From Streptomyces sp. NBC_00878 (GTDB lineage Bacteria > Actinomycetota > Actinomycetes > Streptomycetales > Streptomycetaceae): 64,000 nt of DNA. Both the position numbers and the translations under genes were made by a program. Below are positions 34,645-42,468 of this stretch, in pieces. The notes beneath the pieces were generated by a model, which made no database searches, had not been told where the DNA came from, and saw only the letters and a program-made list of their open reading frames with translations. Numbering within the stretch: position 1 is the stretch's first letter; the number at the start of each line of letters is the position of its first letter. The stretch is taken from contig NZ_JAPEOK010000001.1 of assembly GCF_026341515.1 (NCBI RefSeq), forward strand, positions 9,734,001 through 9,798,000, read 5' to 3'.

Positions 34645-35628
34645 ATGGCTGACGCCGCCCCCATCGGTCCGCCGCCGCCCTTCGATCCGGAACTCGATGC
34701 CGCCCTGGCGTCACTGATCCAAGTCGTTCCGCCCTCGATTCGCCCGGACATGATCCCGGCGATGCGAGCGTTCATGCTCTCTTCGGGCGTCTCGGACGAC
34801 GAGCTGCGCCGGGGCGGGGCCATCGAGTTCAAGGAGTACCGGATCCCGGGGCCCGCGGGAGCCCCCGACGTCTCGCTGCTGGTCTGCCGCCCAGCCGGGG
34901 AGTCGAGACCCCTCCCGGCCGTCTACTTCACCCACGGCGGCGGAATGATCCTGGGGAACAACCGCAATCTGATCGGCGAAATGCTGGACTGGGTTGAGGA
35001 GTTGGGCGTCGTCCTCGTTTCCGTGGAGTATCGCCTGGCTCCCGAGTTCCCTTACCCCGCAGCCCTGGAGGACGTCCATGCGGGACTGCGTTGGACGGCG
35101 GGCCACACGGGCGAGCTGGGTATCGACGCCGATCGTCTGGTCGTCGCCGGCGCCAGTGCGGGCGGCGGTCTGACGGCGGCGGTCGCCCTGCTCGTCCGGG
35201 ATTCGGGCGGGCCGCCGCTTGCCGGACAGTTGCTGGCCTGCCCGATGCTCGATGACCGTAACGACACGCTGTCCGGCTACCAGATGGCCGGACGAGGCGC
35301 ATGGGACCGCACGTCCAACGAAACGGGCTGGACCGCCCTGCTGGGCGAGCGACGTGGCGGACCCGACGTACCGGCCTATGCGGCCCCCGCGCGGGCGACG
35401 GACCTGTCGAGGCTGCCGCCTCTGTTCATCGACGTCGGTTCCGCCGAGACGTTCCGCGATGAAGTCGTCGGCTACGCCGACCGCGTCTGGCAGGCGGGAG
35501 GCGAGGCGGAACTCCATGTATGGCCGGGTGGTTTCCACGGCTTCGATGCCCTCGTCCCTGAGGCCGTGCTGTCCAGAGAGGCTCGGGCGGCCCGAGTGCG
35601 GTGGCTGCGCCGGATACTCCACCTCTGA
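34645..35628 (+). CDS. HSL-family alpha/beta hydrolase (carboxylesterase)
   Basis: A 327-residue hormone-sensitive-lipase-type esterase: oxyanion motif THGGGMI (about residues 93-99), SVEYRLAPEFPYPAA, nucleophile elbow AGASAGGGLTAA (Ser about 172), and a C-terminal catalytic His in WPGGFHGFD with an upstream Asp in FIDVGSAETFRDE. It hydrolyses short-chain esters of unknown origin. ATG 34645 is preceded by AGGAG. It lies just upstream of the operator-controlled SDR operon but before its promoter. Confidence 0.9.
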   Translation: MADAAPIGPPPPFDPELDAALASLIQVVPPSIRPDMIPAMRAFMLSSGVSDDELRRGGAIEFKEYRIPGPAGAPDVSLLVCRPAGESRPLPAVYFTHGGGMILGNNRNLIGEMLDWVEELGVVLVSVEYRLAPEFPYPAALEDVHAGLRWTAGHTGELGIDADRLVVAGASAGGGLTAAVALLVRDSGGPPLAGQLLACPMLDDRNDTLSGYQMAGRGAWDRTSNETGWTALLGERRGGPDVPAYAAPARATDLSRLPPLFIDVGSAETFRDEVVGYADRVWQAGGEAELHVWPGGFHGFDALVPEAVLSREARAARVRWLRRILHL

Positions 35629-35644
35629 CTCCTGGAGGGTGAAT

Positions 35645-35692
35645 CGTTGACGTGACAACATCCGAGGGCTAATATTGTTGATGCGTCAACAA
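35645..35692 (+). promoter_or_regulatory. Near-consensus promoter with palindromic operator for the SDR/SnoaL operon
   Basis: TTGACG (35647-35652), 17 bp, TAATAT (35670-35675) is an almost ideal sigma-70-type promoter, rare in Streptomyces. The perfect palindrome TTGTTGATGCGTCAACAA (35675-35692) overlaps the -10 and start region, and a weaker dyad GTTGACGTGACAAC covers the -35. The same operator sequence controls the convergent unit at 39.9 kb. Confidence 0.75.
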
Positions 35693-35803
35693 ATCGCTTG
35701 CGGTCGCGTCTCTGACGGATGAGGTCGGCGCCGTCCTCGACCAGGTGGTCGCCCGGAGGACGCACTTGTCCACTTGCGCACCGCTTCCTGACAGGGAATC
35801 GCC

Positions 35804-36577
35804 ATGAAGAGCACCATCCTTGAGGGCAAGGTCGTGGTCGTCACCGGTGCCTCAAGCGGCATCGGCCGAGCGGTAGCCATCGGTGCGGCACAGCATGGCG
35901 CCCGGGCGGTCATCGCCGCGGATCTCGGCGAGACGCCACGCGAGGGCGGCAGCCCGGTCACGTCCGAGATCGAGGCGCTGGGCGTGCAGGCCCGGTTCGT
36001 GTCCACCGACGTCACCGACCGGGCGCAGGTGGACGCGCTGGTCGACGCCGCCGGCGAGTTCGGCGGCGTCGACGTCATGGTCTGCAATGCCGGAATCACT
36101 CTCCGGGCGGACGGCGCGGACGTCGCCGAGGACGACTTCCACCGCCTGATGGCCGTCAACCTCGACGGCGTGCTGTTCGGCGCCCAGGCCGCGTCACGAC
36201 AGATGAAGCGGTACGGCAAGCCGGGCAGCATCGTGCTGATGGGGAGTATGGGCGGCATCGTCGGTGCGGGCATCACCGTGGCGTACTCCACCAGCAAGGG
36301 TGGCGTGACGCTGATGGCCAAGGCGCTGGCCGACGCACTGGGACCGGACGGCATCCGTGTCAACACCGTCGCCCCAGGCACGATCGACACCTTCCTGCTG
36401 CGCCACACCCCCGACATCGGTGCCGCGGCCGAGGGATTCAGCCGGCGCACCCCGCTGCGCCGACTGGGCAGGCCGTCCGAGATAGCCGACGCCGTCGCCT
36501 ACCTCGGGTCAGACCTGTCTTCCTACGTCACCGGCACGGCACTCGTTGTCGACGGTGGACTGACCTCGGTCATCTGA
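35804..36577 (+). CDS. SDR-family NAD(P)-dependent oxidoreductase
   Basis: A 257-residue classical short-chain dehydrogenase. TGASSGIGRAV binds the cofactor, VMVCNAGIT is the NAG motif, catalytic Ser is in VLMGSMGG and the Tyr-Lys pair is in YSTSKGG. FabG-like ends (VNTVAPGTIDT, VTGTALVVDGGL) are present. The Asp at the end of beta-2 (IAADLG) suggests NAD preference. It is the first gene of a unit with two NTF2/SnoaL-like genes; the ribosome site is AGGGA. Confidence 0.9.
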   Translation: MKSTILEGKVVVVTGASSGIGRAVAIGAAQHGARAVIAADLGETPREGGSPVTSEIEALGVQARFVSTDVTDRAQVDALVDAAGEFGGVDVMVCNAGITLRADGADVAEDDFHRLMAVNLDGVLFGAQAASRQMKRYGKPGSIVLMGSMGGIVGAGITVAYSTSKGGVTLMAKALADALGPDGIRVNTVAPGTIDTFLLRHTPDIGAAAEGFSRRTPLRRLGRPSEIADAVAYLGSDLSSYVTGTALVVDGGLTSVI

Positions 36578-36609
36578 GACACCCCATCCGGCAAACAAGG
36601 AAAGTCGTC

Positions 36610-37044
36610 ATGACTGACATCGACGTGAGCGAAGCTGCCAAGGCAGTGATCCGGCGCAACACCGAGGAGGTACAGGGAGGCGGCGACTACGAGCTCTACG
36701 ACGAGCTGTTCTCCGACGACTTCCTCGACCACACCCCGCAGCCCGGGCGCACCCCGGACAAGGCCGGCGCACTGGAGCTGTACAAGGTGTTGCGTGCGGC
36801 CTTTCCCGACTTCCACGCCGTCATCCACTGGCAGGCCGCCGAAGGCAACCTGGTGACGACCTACAAGACGTATCACGGCACCCACAAGGGCGAGTTCTTC
36901 GGGATTACCCCCACCGGCCGGCAGATCCAGTTCGAGACGGTCGATGCGATGCGGGTGGTCGACGGGAAGATCACCGAGCACTGGGGCGTGGCGAACCTCT
37001 TCTCCCTGATGGAGCAACTGGGCGCTCGACCGACCGGGCAGTGA
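36610..37044 (+). CDS. SnoaL-like ester cyclase family protein
   Basis: A 144-residue single-domain protein with the SnoaL signature: LYDELFSDDFLDHTPQPGRTPDKAG, AFPDFHAVIHWQAAEGNLV, and FFGITPTGRQIQFETVDAMRVVDGKITEHWGV. SnoaL-fold proteins include polyketide cyclases and many small hydrolases or isomerases. Here it is 32 bp after an SDR gene, so a coupled two-step conversion of one small molecule is plausible. An AGGAAAG site precedes ATG 36610. Confidence 0.85.
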   Translation: MTDIDVSEAAKAVIRRNTEEVQGGGDYELYDELFSDDFLDHTPQPGRTPDKAGALELYKVLRAAFPDFHAVIHWQAAEGNLVTTYKTYHGTHKGEFFGITPTGRQIQFETVDAMRVVDGKITEHWGVANLFSLMEQLGARPTGQ

Positions 37045-37156
37045 TCCACGCGGCCGGGGCAACAGCACCGCGTGCCGCCGCCCCGGCCGGCTTCCCCACG
37101 TGCTTCCCGCTCCTCTCCTCATAACTGAGGCCTCACCACAGGAAAGGAAACAAGTG

Positions 37157-37795
37157 ATGACTCCTACCTCTTTCTCCACCCGTGACGCCATGACACTGCT
37201 GGACGCCCCGCCCGTCTTCGATGTCACGCACTGGCCGCTGGAGGTGGAGAGGTACCTGGAGAAAACCGAGAATTCGTTTCACCGGGCCATCCTGAAGAAC
37301 TACTTCAGGCACCTTCTGCTGGAGGTCTCGGGCTACTGGGACCAGATCATCGTCCCTGAGCTGACGGTGGACGAGCCCGTGTACCGGGTCGGGGACCGAG
37401 GGTCGGTCGAGGTTCTCACGGGGAAGGCGGCAGTGGAGAACTTCTACCGTGAGACCTTCGAGGCCCGGGTGAACGTGATGGGGGCCCGCACCATGAACAT
37501 GTGCGTCGAGGACTTCGGCGTAACGACCGAAGCACGTTGGGCACATGTCGTCCCGGGGCAGTACCTGCTCGACCACCAGCACGACGTGGCAGCTGACCCC
37601 GATGCGCACTACCTGATGAACTACAACATCTTCCAGATCTTCGCGTACACCTCAGAAGCCAAGCTGATCGGCGAGCGCATCTATGTCGACTCCGCCAGCT
37701 ATACCTATGAAGAGCTCGCACCGCAGAACGTGGTGACCCCCGAACAGGCACGCCAGGCCCTCGCCCCCCTCCTCTCGCGGGCCACCCTGGACTAG
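37157..37795 (+). CDS. Uncharacterised protein, possibly NTF2/SnoaL-like fold
   Basis: A 212-residue soluble protein with no signal peptide. A central segment (EVLTGKAAVENFYRETFEARVNV, then NMCVEDFGVTTEARWAHVVPGQ) alternates helix and strand in a way that resembles NTF2-like proteins, but I cannot name a family. ATG 37157 is preceded by AAAGGAAA. It ends inside a 28-bp perfect hairpin and is the last gene of the operator-controlled unit, suggesting a shared pathway with the SDR and SnoaL-like genes. Confidence 0.65.
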   Translation: MTPTSFSTRDAMTLLDAPPVFDVTHWPLEVERYLEKTENSFHRAILKNYFRHLLLEVSGYWDQIIVPELTVDEPVYRVGDRGSVEVLTGKAAVENFYRETFEARVNVMGARTMNMCVEDFGVTTEARWAHVVPGQYLLDHQHDVAADPDAHYLMNYNIFQIFAYTSEAKLIGERIYVDSASYTYEELAPQNVVTPEQARQALAPLLSRATLD

Positions 37796-37860
37796 GTCGT
37801 GTCCGCAAAGTCCCGCCTGCCAGGCGTCGCCGGGCAGGCGGGACTTTGCGGACACGACCT
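37794..37860. terminator. 28-bp perfect hairpin between convergent units
   Basis: Bases 37794-37821 (beginning AGGTCGTGTCCGCAAAGT inside the TAG stop) pair perfectly with 37833-37860 around an 11-nt loop. It probably ends transcription of the plus-strand unit, and perhaps of both convergent units. The perfect 28-bp arms are longer than most terminators and also fit a small palindromic mobile element. I see no gene in 37861-38136. Confidence 0.8.
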
Positions 37861-38136
37861 TGGGATTGGAGACGAGGCGCAGAGCTGCATACGTCATCCA
37901 GGCGCTGAACACCACGGATGCCGAGCGCAGCGGTAATCGTCATTTTCCAGCGGGGTGGCGGGAGTTGAGGGCTGTTGCCCGGCGGAGGGTCTGAACAGCC
38001 CGTAGGCGAGGTGTCCGGGGAAAGCGGCGGCCTCGTTCAGGATGCCGTGGGCCCACTGCTCGAACTGCTCCCCGTATCCCCGTATCCACCTGTCTGGCGA
38101 GGAGACAGATCGGCTCCTCGGCTCGTCGGCCCCTCG

Positions 38137-38901
38137 TCAGTGCGCCGTCTGGCCTCCGTCGACGACGAAGACACCGCCGGTGGTGAACGAGGCCGCCGGG
38201 GAGGCAAGATGAAGAACCATGCCGACGATTTCCTCGGGTTCGGCGGCGCGGCCCATTTGCGGGCCGGCCATGACGATGTCCCGCTTGGCCGGGTCGTCGA
38301 GCCAGGGCTGGGTCATCGCGGTCCGGGTCAGGCCCGGAGCCAGGGCGTTGACTCTGATGCCGGACTTTCCGTAGTCGACCGCCGCCGCCTTCGTCAGCCC
38401 GATCACTCCGTGCTTGGCGGCCACGTAGGGAGCCATGTCCGGGTCTGCGATGAGTCCGGCGATCGAGGCCGTGTTGATGATCGCCCCTCCGCCGGCCGTG
38501 ACCATGTGGGCGATCTCGTACTTCAGCGACAGGAAGACGCCCTTGAGATCTACGGCTATCGCCTTGTCCCAGGCGTCTTCCGTCTGCTGTGCCAGAGGGG
38601 CCGGCGGCACGAAGACGCCCGCGTTGTTGAAGGCGACGTCCAGGCCGCCGAAGGTGTCCACGGTCGTGGTGACGAGGTGTTCCACGTCGTGTGCCCGTGT
38701 CACGTCGGTGGGGACGAAAAGCCCTTGCCCACCCTCCTTTTCCATGAGGCGGACGGTTTCGCCGCTGCGGTCGTCGACATCGCCGATGACCACCGCGGCG
38801 CCCTGTCGGGCGAAGCCCAGGGCCACCGCGCGGCCGATGCCTGTGGCGCCACCGGTGATGAGTACGGTCTTGCCGGTGAAGTCGAGAGGGTTGTCCATCA
38901 C
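38137..38901 (-). CDS. SDR-family NAD(P)-dependent oxidoreductase
   Basis: A 254-residue classical SDR: TGGATGIGRAVALGFARQG, DVDD at the end of beta-2 (NAD-type), FNNAGVFVPP, catalytic Ser in NTASIAGL and YVAAKHGVIGL for Tyr-Lys. It ends FTTGGVFVVDGGQTAH. It follows the quinone-oxidoreductase-like gene by 51 bp and is probably co-transcribed with it from the operator-bearing promoter at 39.95 kb. GTG 38901 has AAGGAG nine bases upstream; ATG 38898 is possible. Confidence 0.9.
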   Translation of the reverse strand: MMDNPLDFTGKTVLITGGATGIGRAVALGFARQGAAVVIGDVDDRSGETVRLMEKEGGQGLFVPTDVTRAHDVEHLVTTTVDTFGGLDVAFNNAGVFVPPAPLAQQTEDAWDKAIAVDLKGVFLSLKYEIAHMVTAGGGAIINTASIAGLIADPDMAPYVAAKHGVIGLTKAAAVDYGKSGIRVNALAPGLTRTAMTQPWLDDPAKRDIVMAGPQMGRAAEPEEIVGMVLHLASPAASFTTGGVFVVDGGQTAH

Positions 38902-38952
38902 AGCGTTCAGCTCCTTGATCGAGCCCTTGTGGTGTGGCCGGGTGCGGGCGCG

Positions 38953-39885
38953 TCAGAAGGTGACGGTCACCTTGCCGCGGATGTGGTGGGAGGCGAAGTC
39001 GACCAGGGCCTGGCGGGCCTGTGCGAAGGGGTAGTCGGAGTCGATCTCGACACGCAGCTCTCCCTTGGCCGCCTTGGCGGCGAGTTCTTCCAGTCGGCCT
39101 TCGGGAGCGCGGGTTCCCTCGTAGACGGCGGTCACGTCTCGCTCGAAGGCGGGTGGTCCGCCGAGCGGGGAGATGAGCGTGCCTCCGTTCCTGGCCGCCG
39201 CGGCGGTCGTGGCCAATGCGGGACCGGCGTTCGCGACATCGATGACCGTGTCGACGCCTCCGGGGATCAAGCGGTGTGTCTCCCGCGCGACATCGACCTG
39301 GCGGTAGTCGAGGACGTGGTCGGCGCCCAGTCGGCCGAGGAAGTCCCGGTCGTCGGCGCGGCCCGTGGCTACGACGGTCAGTCCCGCCTGCTTGGCCAGC
39401 TGAACGGTGTAGGAGCCGACGCCGCCCGTGGCGCCCACGACGAGAACACTTCCGCCGTCGGACACGCGGACGTTGTCCAGAAGGGCTGCCGCGGTCAGCG
39501 CGCCCGTGGGCAGTGCCGCGCCCTGGGCGGCCGTCAGTTCCGCGGGGCGTCGCGCCGCGGAGGGGGCGTCCTTGATCAGGACGTACTCGGCCAGCGCTCC
39601 GGAGGCCACGCTGTTCCAGGCGATGACCGCGTCACCGATGCCGAAATGCGTGGCTCCTTCGCCGACGGCTTCCACCACTCCGCTGATGTCGACGCCTGGC
39701 ACGAACGGATGCCGCACCGGCAGCGCATCGCGCATGGCGCCGGTCACCAGCACCTTGTCGACGGCGTTGAGGGCAGCCGCCTGCAGACGGACCAGCAGTT
39801 GGCCAGGCCCGGCAACGGGCGTGGGAAGGTCCGCGAACTCGAGATCCTCCAGCGGCCGGTATGACCGGGCAACCAGTGCCTTCAT
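38953..39885 (-). CDS. NADP-dependent medium-chain oxidoreductase (quinone oxidoreductase type)
   Basis: A 310-residue MDR protein lacking zinc ligands. N-terminal substrate domain: MKALVARSYRPLEDLEF and VPGVDISGVVEAVGEGA. The Rossmann motif is VLVVGATGGVGSYTVQLAKQAG (about residues 150-171). This matches zeta-crystallin/quinone oxidoreductases that reduce quinones or enones with NADPH. ATG 39885 is preferred over ATG 39900 because GAGGAGG lies six bases upstream. It is the first gene of a two-gene unit with the SDR. Confidence 0.9.
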   Translation of the reverse strand: MKALVARSYRPLEDLEFADLPTPVAGPGQLLVRLQAAALNAVDKVLVTGAMRDALPVRHPFVPGVDISGVVEAVGEGATHFGIGDAVIAWNSVASGALAEYVLIKDAPSAARRPAELTAAQGAALPTGALTAAALLDNVRVSDGGSVLVVGATGGVGSYTVQLAKQAGLTVVATGRADDRDFLGRLGADHVLDYRQVDVARETHRLIPGGVDTVIDVANAGPALATTAAAARNGGTLISPLGGPPAFERDVTAVYEGTRAPEGRLEELAAKAAKGELRVEIDSDYPFAQARQALVDFASHHIRGKVTVTF

Positions 39886-39944
39886 GACGGTCCTCCTCAT
39901 CGATGGCGCCGGACAGCCCGACGGCGGGCCACCCAGGTCCAGCC

Positions 39945-39989
39945 TTGTTGACGTATCAATAATAGAGGTATTTGTTGACGCGTCAACAG
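39945..39989 (-). promoter_or_regulatory. Promoter with two copies of the shared palindromic operator
   Basis: TTGTTGACGTATCAATAA (39945-39962) and TTGTTGACGCGTCAACAG (39972-39989) are centred 27 bp apart. On the minus strand TTGACG (39986-39981), 16 bp, TATTAT (39964-39959) is a strong promoter for the oxidoreductase gene, and each operator covers one promoter element. The consensus matches the site at 35675-35692, so one repressor should control both convergent units. Confidence 0.75.
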
Positions 39990-40180
39990 TGCTGTCCCGC
40001 TCGCCTCGCGGATCAGGCCCGATTCGGGTCGAGCGATTGACCGTGTCTCGTCAGGTTTGCGATCCTGAAGCAGAGGACTGAACGCAAAGAACCCTTATGA
40101 GTCACCGTGTCCGGTCCGTCCAGGTGCACCAGCAGTGATCTGTTCGATCCTGAACCCCCACGCAGGAAGGCAGGACAGAT

Positions 40181-40348
40181 ATGCGAGACATCCAGGAGCT
40201 TCGGGAGCGTCAAGACGGCCGGAAGACCGAGGAGGCGCCGGACCGGCCGGGTCCCGCCGTCACCGATGGCGCGAGCTGGCAGTCACCCGAGTACGAGATC
40301 GTCGACACCGCGCTCGAAGTCACGGCGTACGCGCTGGCCACGCGGTAA
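40181..40348 (+). CDS. pqqA: PQQ precursor peptide PqqA (long form)
   Basis: A 55-residue peptide from ATG 40181, preceded by AGGAAGG and CAGGACAG. It has a charged leader (MRDIQELRERQDGRKTEE) and a C-terminal core ALEVTAYALATR, in which Glu and Tyr stand in the E-x3-Y spacing required for PQQ synthesis. PqqE joins these side chains and the rest is removed. Classical PqqA is only ~22-30 residues, so the N-terminal extension is unusual. The pqqB start lies 10 bp downstream. Confidence 0.88.
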   Translation: MRDIQELRERQDGRKTEEAPDRPGPAVTDGASWQSPEYEIVDTALEVTAYALATR

Positions 40349-40358
40349 CCCCGCCGCT

Positions 40359-41249
40359 GTGCTGCTGCAGGTGCTCGGCACCGCGGCGGGCGGCGGACTG
40401 CCCCAGTGGAACTGTGCGTGTCCCGGCTGCGCCGGGGCACGCGCCCATCCGGAGCGGCGCCGCCGCCACGCGTCCCTCGCCGTGCGAGCGGACGCCGGTC
40501 GCTGGTACATCGTCAACGCCACCCCCGACATCGGGGACCAGATCGAGGACACCCCCGCGCTGCACCCCGGTCCCGGTGCCCGGCAGACCCCGGTCGCGGG
40601 CGTTGTCCTCACCGACGCCGAACTCGACCACACCCTCGGCGTGGCGAGGCTGCGCGAGGCGGACAGCCTGGAGCTGGTCGCCACCGCCCCGGTGCGCGAG
40701 GCGCTGCGCACCGGCCCGCGCCTCGACGCCGTGCTCGGACCGTACGCGGTGCTGAACTGGCGGGAGTTGGGCACGGCTCCGCTGCCGCTCGGCCCGGAAC
40801 TGGAGGCCGTGGCCGTGCCCGTCGCCGCCAAACGCCCCCGGTACGCGGTGGGAACGGGCGCAGACGACCCGCATTGGGTGGTCGCCCTCGTGCTCCGCGA
40901 ACCGGCCACGGGAAAGTCCCTCGTCTACGCTCCCGCCCTCGCCGCCTGGCCGGACGCCCTGCGGGAGGCCGTCGAGGCCGCCGACTGCGTCATCGTCGAC
41001 GGCACCTTCTGGGACGAGGACGAGCCCGTGCGCACCGGGATCTCCACCAGGACCGCGAGCGGCATGGGACATCTGCCGATCGACGGGTCCGCGGGCACCG
41101 CGCACCGTCTGGCCGGGCTGCGCGCCCGCCGCCTGTACACGCATCTCAACAACACCAACCCCCTGACCGACCCGGCCGACGACCGGCACAAGCAACTGGC
41201 CGACCGGGGACTAGAGGCCGCCGCCGACGGAATGGTCATCGAGCTGTGA
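40359..41249 (+). CDS. pqqB: PqqB, MBL-fold PQQ biosynthesis oxygenase
   Basis: A 296-residue MBL-fold protein with the PqqB N-terminus LQVLGTAAGGGLPQWNCACPGC, NATPDIGDQI, the metal-region VVLTDAELDHTLGVARL, DGTFWDEDE and the C-terminal THLNNTNPL. PqqB is an iron-dependent hydroxylase acting on the peptide-derived intermediate. GTG 40359 is the only start that keeps the conserved N-terminus. The stop overlaps pqqC by 4 nt (GTGA). Confidence 0.93.
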   Translation: MLLQVLGTAAGGGLPQWNCACPGCAGARAHPERRRRHASLAVRADAGRWYIVNATPDIGDQIEDTPALHPGPGARQTPVAGVVLTDAELDHTLGVARLREADSLELVATAPVREALRTGPRLDAVLGPYAVLNWRELGTAPLPLGPELEAVAVPVAAKRPRYAVGTGADDPHWVVALVLREPATGKSLVYAPALAAWPDALREAVEAADCVIVDGTFWDEDEPVRTGISTRTASGMGHLPIDGSAGTAHRLAGLRARRLYTHLNNTNPLTDPADDRHKQLADRGLEAAADGMVIEL

Positions 41250-42055
41250 CGACAACACCCTTACGGGACACGACTGCCCAGGACGCGACTGCGCAGGACG
41301 CGCTTGCCCAGGACACGACTGCCCAGGACGCGACTGCCCAGCGCACGAACCCCCAGGACCGGCAGGACCCCTGGAGCCGCCCGGAGTTCGAAGAGCGCCT
41401 GCGCGATGTCGCCGCCACCCGCTACCACGACCGCCACACCTTCAACGTACGGATGCACGAAGGTGCGCTCACCCCGGCCGAGTTGCGCCGCTGGATCACC
41501 AACCGCTTCCACTACCAGCGGCACATCCCCGTCAAGGACGCCCTGATCCTCGCCAAGTTCGAGGACCCGGCACTCCGCCGCATGTGGCTGCGCAGGATCG
41601 TCGACCACGACGGCGTACGGGAGGGGGAGGGCGGCATCGAGCGCTGGCTGCGGCTCGGTGAGGCGGCCGGACTCGGCCGGGAGCGGCTGTGGTCCGGCGA
41701 GGACGTACTGCCCGGGGTGCGGCTGGCGGTCGACGGTTACGTCAACTTCTGCCGGCTCAGGTCCCCGCTGGAGGCCGTCGCCGCCTCGCTCACCGAGTTG
41801 TCCGCTCCCGGGCTGATGCGCACCCGCATCGCCGCCTTCGAGCACCACTACCCGTGGATCGAGGCCGAGGGGCTCGCCTACTTCCGTACGCGTGTCGAGC
41901 AGGGCGGCCGGGACAGTGCCGAGGCGCTCGACCTCGTCGAACGGTGGGCGCTCACCCGCGAGAAGCAGGAACGGGCCGTCGCCGCGCTCGCCTTCAAGTG
42001 CGACGTGCTGTGGTCGCTGCTCGATGCTGTGGACGGAGCGGGGGAGCGGCCGTGA
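41246..42055 (+). CDS. pqqC: PqqC, pyrroloquinoline-quinone synthase
   Basis: A 269-residue protein. The PqqC core (PWSRPEFEERLRDVAATRYHDRHTFN, ITNRFHYQRHIPVKDALILAKF, FEHHYPWIEAEGLAYFRTR) performs the final ring closure and eight-electron oxidation of the precursor. The first ~35 residues are unusual: five TAQDA-like repeats encoded by a 15-bp tandem repeat. It overlaps pqqB and pqqD by 4 nt each, so the operon is tightly coupled. Confidence 0.94.
   Translation: MTTTPLRDTTAQDATAQDALAQDTTAQDATAQRTNPQDRQDPWSRPEFEERLRDVAATRYHDRHTFNVRMHEGALTPAELRRWITNRFHYQRHIPVKDALILAKFEDPALRRMWLRRIVDHDGVREGEGGIERWLRLGEAAGLGRERLWSGEDVLPGVRLAVDGYVNFCRLRSPLEAVAASLTELSAPGLMRTRIAAFEHHYPWIEAEGLAYFRTRVEQGGRDSAEALDLVERWALTREKQERAVAALAFKCDVLWSLLDAVDGAGERP
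41271..41345 (+). repeat. In-frame 15-bp tandem repeat inside pqqC, five copies
   Basis: Five units of the type CGACTGCCCAGGACG in a row encode T/L-A-Q-D/R-A/T pentapeptides at the PqqC N-terminus. The length is a multiple of three, so slippage changes only the linker length, not the frame. Confidence 0.85.
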
Positions 42056-42468
42056 AACCCCTGAGCGAGGCGCCCCCAGCCGGCCCCGCCTCGACCGAGA
42101 ACGAAGGAAAGAAGGAAGGCGAGAACGAAACAGAGGGAGACGGCAAGCACGAAGACGAGGGTGAGGGCGACGGCGGGAACGAAGCAGAAGGGGCAGGCAT
42201 CGTTGCGGACGCCGAGGCCTGGACCCCGGTGCTGAGCCGGTCCGTCATGCTCCGGCACGACCGGGTGCGCGGCACCGACCTGTTGCTCATGCCGGAGCGC
42301 GTGGTCGTGCTGCGGGGCAGCGCGGGCGCGGTGCTGAGGCTCTGCGACGGCCGACGTGAAGTCCGGGCGATCGTCGCCGAGTTGGCCGAACGGTTTCCCG
42401 GCGCGTCCGTCGCCACGGAGGTCCCGGGGTTCCTGTTACGCCTGCGCGAGGAGGGCTGGCTGCGATGA
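42052..42468 (+). CDS. pqqD: PqqD, PqqA-binding chaperone (RRE protein)
   Basis: A 138-residue protein whose last ~85 residues are PqqD (WTPVLSRSVMLRHDRVRGTDLLLMPERVVVLRGSAGAVLRLCDG, ending GFLLRLREEGWL). This RiPP recognition element presents PqqA to PqqE. A highly charged Glu/Gly/Asn/Lys segment of about 30 residues (ENEGKKEGENETEGDGKHED onward) precedes it and has no counterpart in typical PqqD. The start GTGA overlaps pqqC and the stop overlaps pqqE. Confidence 0.92.
   Translation: MKPLSEAPPAGPASTENEGKKEGENETEGDGKHEDEGEGDGGNEAEGAGIVADAEAWTPVLSRSVMLRHDRVRGTDLLLMPERVVVLRGSAGAVLRLCDGRREVRAIVAELAERFPGASVATEVPGFLLRLREEGWLR

Noticed and set aside
37861..38136. Possible transposase remnant next to the 28-bp hairpin
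   Set aside because: I could not match any frame here to a transposase or other protein, so no remnant is called.
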